DNA from: a bacterium
GTDB lineage: Bacteria; Margulisbacteria; Marinamargulisbacteria; CANKTL01
Length of the DNA stretch: 34,045 nucleotides
Assembly (NCBI GenBank): GCA_947486405.1
Contig: CANKTL010000005.1
Coordinates: 1-34,045, forward strand
Direction: 5' to 3'
This document shows, piece after piece, positions 31,813 to 34,045 of this stretch. The notes below the pieces were generated by a model. The model worked only from the letters and a program-made list of their open reading frames with translations. It was not told the origin of the DNA and did not search any database. Made by a program: the position numbers and the translations under genes. The first letter of the stretch is position 1. Each line of letters opens with the position of its first letter.

Positions 31813-33098
31813 AGCAGCAGTCCGTCCATGTCTTCAGAATTACAAGCTACTAATTTTACAGGTAAAATCTGATTCGTTAAATCTCTACCTGATTTGACCT
31901 TAACTTTAATAAAGTTTCGCGTCAGGCCTACCCAATGGCCTTTTTTGGATTGTTCAAATAAAACATCGGCTTCCTGGTTCAGATATTTACTGTGGTAAGT
32001 GAATCGTTTGGTTGCACTTAAGAGGCGCAGGTCCTCGGATCGGCGTTTGATAACGGTGGGTGCTACCTTGTTTCCGAATTTTCGGCTGTGGGCCAAGCTG
32101 CGCTCGGAATAACTAAAAACGTGAAAATATGCCAAGGGCAATTGGCTCATCAGGGCCATTGTTTCGGCATGCTGCTCATCGGTTTCACCTGGAAACCCAG
32201 TGATGATGTCGGTACCGATGCACGCCAGGGGCAGTCGATCAGTGATTGCCTGGAGGCCGTCTACGAACTCTTGAATGGAATATCTGCGACGCATCGCCGA
32301 TAAAACGGCGTCAGTGCCGCTTTGAATCGGAATGTGGAAATAAGGGGTTAATACAGAATCTGGGCCAATTAGATTTAATACTCGATCTGGAATGGTTGTG
32401 GGCTCGATGGATGAGATGCGAAGCCGCTTTAATCCTGAAATGGAGTTAAGTTCCTCAACTACATCTGCAAACCGGTAGGCCTCATCTTCGTAAGTACCGA
32501 TATTCACACCCGTCAGCACCAATTCCTGATGCCCACTTGCCACTAACGTGCGGGCTTCGGTCATGATGTCCGTAAATGAACGCGAGCGAGCAGGGCCACG
32601 GGCAAATGGAATAATGCAAAATGAGCAAAAATTGTCGCAGCCATCCTGAATTTTAAGGTTGGCTCGGCAGTGATGGCGGTCTTGATCGGCTGTTGGCTGA
32701 GTAAATACTTCAGTTGAAAACTTGGGCATATGGACACTGGCATCGTCACTAGATTCACCGCTCTCAATGACCGAGAGCAAATCCATCTTGCCCTGATTCC
32801 CCACGATCCACTGCACATTTGGCAGTTCAGCGAGGGCCTCTTTCTTCACCTGCGACAAACACCCAATCAATGCGATTTTAACCTCAGGGTTTTCGCGCAC
32901 CAACCGATTAACCAGCCTACGAGTATCTTTGTCGCTGTTTTCAGTAACGGTGCAGGTATTTACCACACAAATATCGGAAGACGAGGTGTCATTCACCACG
33001 TTATATCCACCATTAGCAAACACCGATTCTAGTGTGGCCGTTTCAGAGGCGTTTAACCGACATCCCTGGTTTAAAAATGATACTTTCGATTTAAACAT
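31809..33098 (-). CDS. mtaB: tRNA (N6-threonylcarbamoyladenosine-37) methylthiotransferase
   Basis: Converts t6A37 to ms2t6A37 in tRNAs reading ANN codons. The 429-residue protein has the UPF0004 cysteines Cys13, Cys49 and Cys80 and the radical-SAM motif Cys154, Cys158, Cys161 (DGCDNFCSFC) followed by IIPFARGPARSR, which is typical of MtaB rather than MiaB (PYTRGRERSR). The C-terminus has a TRAM-like segment. It is the first gene of the mtaB-miaB-mrp unit. TAAGAT lies 14 nt before the ATG just past the upstream terminator, so a new transcript probably starts here, with a leader of about 7 nt and no strong Shine-Dalgarno. Confidence 0.93.
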   Translation of the reverse strand: MFKSKVSFLNQGCRLNASETATLESVFANGGYNVVNDTSSSDICVVNTCTVTENSDKDTRRLVNRLVRENPEVKIALIGCLSQVKKEALAELPNVQWIVGNQGKMDLLSVIESGESSDDASVHMPKFSTEVFTQPTADQDRHHCRANLKIQDGCDNFCSFCIIPFARGPARSRSFTDIMTEARTLVASGHQELVLTGVNIGTYEDEAYRFADVVEELNSISGLKRLRISSIEPTTIPDRVLNLIGPDSVLTPYFHIPIQSGTDAVLSAMRRRYSIQEFVDGLQAITDRLPLACIGTDIITGFPGETDEQHAETMALMSQLPLAYFHVFSYSERSLAHSRKFGNKVAPTVIKRRSEDLRLLSATKRFTYHSKYLNQEADVLFEQSKKGHWVGLTRNFIKVKVKSGRDLTNQILPVKLVACNSEDMDGLLL

Positions 33099-33117
33099 GC
33101 TTCAGCAAGACTATCTT

Positions 33118-33166
33118 AAAATAGGCCAGATGCGCAATTTCTCGTCCCGCGCAGCTGGCCTATTTT
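33118..33166 (-). terminator. Intrinsic terminator of the right-edge gene, probably bidirectional
   Basis: A stem of about 17 bp: AAAATAGGCCAG (33118-33129) pairs with its complement (33155-33166); one mismatch (33130/33154) follows, then TGCGC (33131-33135) with GCGCA (33149-33153), around a 13-nt loop. Read on the minus strand it ends in TTTT; the plus strand also has a T5 run. The upstream gene's stop codon overlaps the stem's outer end. Confidence 0.85.
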
Positions 33167-34045
33167 TAATTGTCGGATGAGAAGAAGCGTCCGAAGTTGA
33201 TGGGACTACTCTTTTTGTCGATCTTCAATTTACTAAGGTCATTTACAAATTGATTGATATCTCGGATGCCTTGCGCGCGATAACTTTCATCGCCAAACCA
33301 GCGTTGTTTGGCATCGGGCGACGCGATGGCCTCGCTAAGCTGAGAGGCCAATTGCTGTGCCGCTGATATCCGTTTTGTTTCGGTGACGGACTCTTCAACC
33401 AAGGTTCGCCAAGCGGAATTCAAAACTTCTGAAATCTCTGGTTGATTTCCTGCATAAAAATTCCAGTAAGCCATTAATATTTTCTTGGCATCGGCACTGA
33501 CTTCAGACGCAATCAGGTGGTAATAAAAAAACAATTTTTCACCCCAAGGCGAAAACGGAAAATCACGCGACAATTCTTTGCAAATGTCTAAAACGTGGGT
33601 ATGAACATAATTGGACCAAATAACCATATCGGTTTTTGGAATGACGGCGCGGCAAGTTTCATAGACGTGACCCGCTGAGAACAATAGAAATTGGCTGCTC
33701 CAAGGAGCGGGCGCGGAAGGACTGCTCATCCCTGCTTTTTCGCCAAATAAATAATAGGCCAATTCGTTTAAAATAAAGCGACGGTGGGCGCCTGATAACG
33801 TGATTTTGGTCGGTGTTTCACAATTTTTGATGTACGCACTTAATAAAGGATGGCAATCTTCTTTTCGATTGAGATATTGAATCAGCGCGTGAGCGTACAT
33901 CCGTAGCAACACCGAACTTTGGTGAATCGGGTAAGTGACATTAAAGTCTTGTTTGTCAGCGCGGGACCAAAACTCACACTTCTCACCTGCTTGGAGATAC
34001 CCTTTTCCATCAAAAAAACGAAAATAGATGGTGTGATCGCTCACA
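33166..34045 (-). CDS. Uncharacterised protein, 5' end outside the window
   Basis: At least 292 residues of an open frame that reaches the window edge; the GTG at 34044 is probably not the true start, since no ribosome site can be checked. The sequence is soluble and rich in aromatic residues (IYFRFFDGKGYLQ, LFFYYHLIASEV), with helix-forming C-terminal parts (SAAQQLASQLSEAIASPDAKQRWFG). No signal peptide, membrane segment or known motif is seen, and I do not recognise a family. It ends in a strong terminator, so it is transcribed separately from mtaB. Confidence 0.7.
   Translation of the reverse strand, partial: VSDHTIYFRFFDGKGYLQAGEKCEFWSRADKQDFNVTYPIHQSSVLLRMYAHALIQYLNRKEDCHPLLSAYIKNCETPTKITLSGAHRRFILNELAYYLFGEKAGMSSPSAPAPWSSQFLLFSAGHVYETCRAVIPKTDMVIWSNYVHTHVLDICKELSRDFPFSPWGEKLFFYYHLIASEVSADAKKILMAYWNFYAGNQPEISEVLNSAWRTLVEESVTETKRISAAQQLASQLSEAIASPDAKQRWFGDESYRAQGIRDINQFVNDLSKLKIDKKSSPINFGRFFSSDN

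Noticed and set aside
1-34045. CRISPR arrays, insertion sequences, prophage genes
   Set aside because: No regularly spaced repeats, transposase or phage-structure motifs were seen on either strand.

Overview
This is a gene-dense window from a bacterial chromosome of moderate GC. Almost every base is coding, and genes lie in short, tightly packed units on both strands. Secretion signals, a lipoprotein with a lipobox and a periplasmic binding protein suggest a diderm (Gram-negative type) bacterium. I cannot place it in a phylum. The mix of housekeeping genes with unusual architectures (an HCF101-like Mrp, a divergent phosphofructokinase, a permease with a propeller insert) suggests a poorly sampled lineage. 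There are no insertion sequences, phage genes, CRISPR arrays or rRNA.

Layout. 1-2.6 kb: N-terminal part of a protein-kinase-like protein running off the left edge (-), a small possible PD-(D/E)XK-like protein (+), a structured inverted repeat, and purD (-). 2.6-8.3 kb: an AlbA_2/winged-helix protein with an acidic repeat linker (+), thiG-thiH (-), a small secreted/membrane protein (+) and comEC (-). 8.3-12.6 kb: psd (+), tRNA-Asn(GUU), a DoxX-like/PFK/YbfF-like hydrolase operon (+) and a DUF420-cbiX operon (-). 12.6-13.8 kb: an MFS exporter (+).

13.8-20.4 kb (the most interesting part): a five-gene operon with a good sigma70-type promoter. It encodes a sugar-binding protein, a MalF-type permease, a MalG-type permease with about 320 extra residues that read as seven beta-propeller blades inserted in the first periplasmic loop, a GH26-CBM9 lipoprotein, and a secreted CBM11/CIA30-like protein. 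It looks like a beta-mannan (or related glucan/xylan) capture, cleavage and import system. No ATPase is encoded, so one must be supplied from elsewhere.

20.5-25.2 kb: pth with a ribbon-helix-helix gene (-), an unknown protein with a YdiI-like thioesterase (+), and nadE with a secreted alpha-helical protein (-). 25.2-29.1 kb: an inverted-repeat element, a secreted S8 protease with a FlgD-like C-terminal domain (-), and a DNA-repair pair xth-nth (+). 29.1-34 kb: mtaB-miaB-mrp (-), two iron-sulfur tRNA methylthiotransferases overlapping an iron-sulfur carrier, then a strong intrinsic terminator and an unknown protein cut by the right edge.

Two window-wide patterns stand out. Five of seven convergent gene pairs overlap at their 3' ends by 14-32 bp, leaving no room for ordinary terminators. 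Several genes (psd, the 5466 gene, thiG, xth, pth, mtaB, MFS) have a -10 hexamer only 6-17 nt before the start codon and no clear Shine-Dalgarno sequence, suggesting leaderless or very short-leader mRNAs alongside ordinary SD-led genes.
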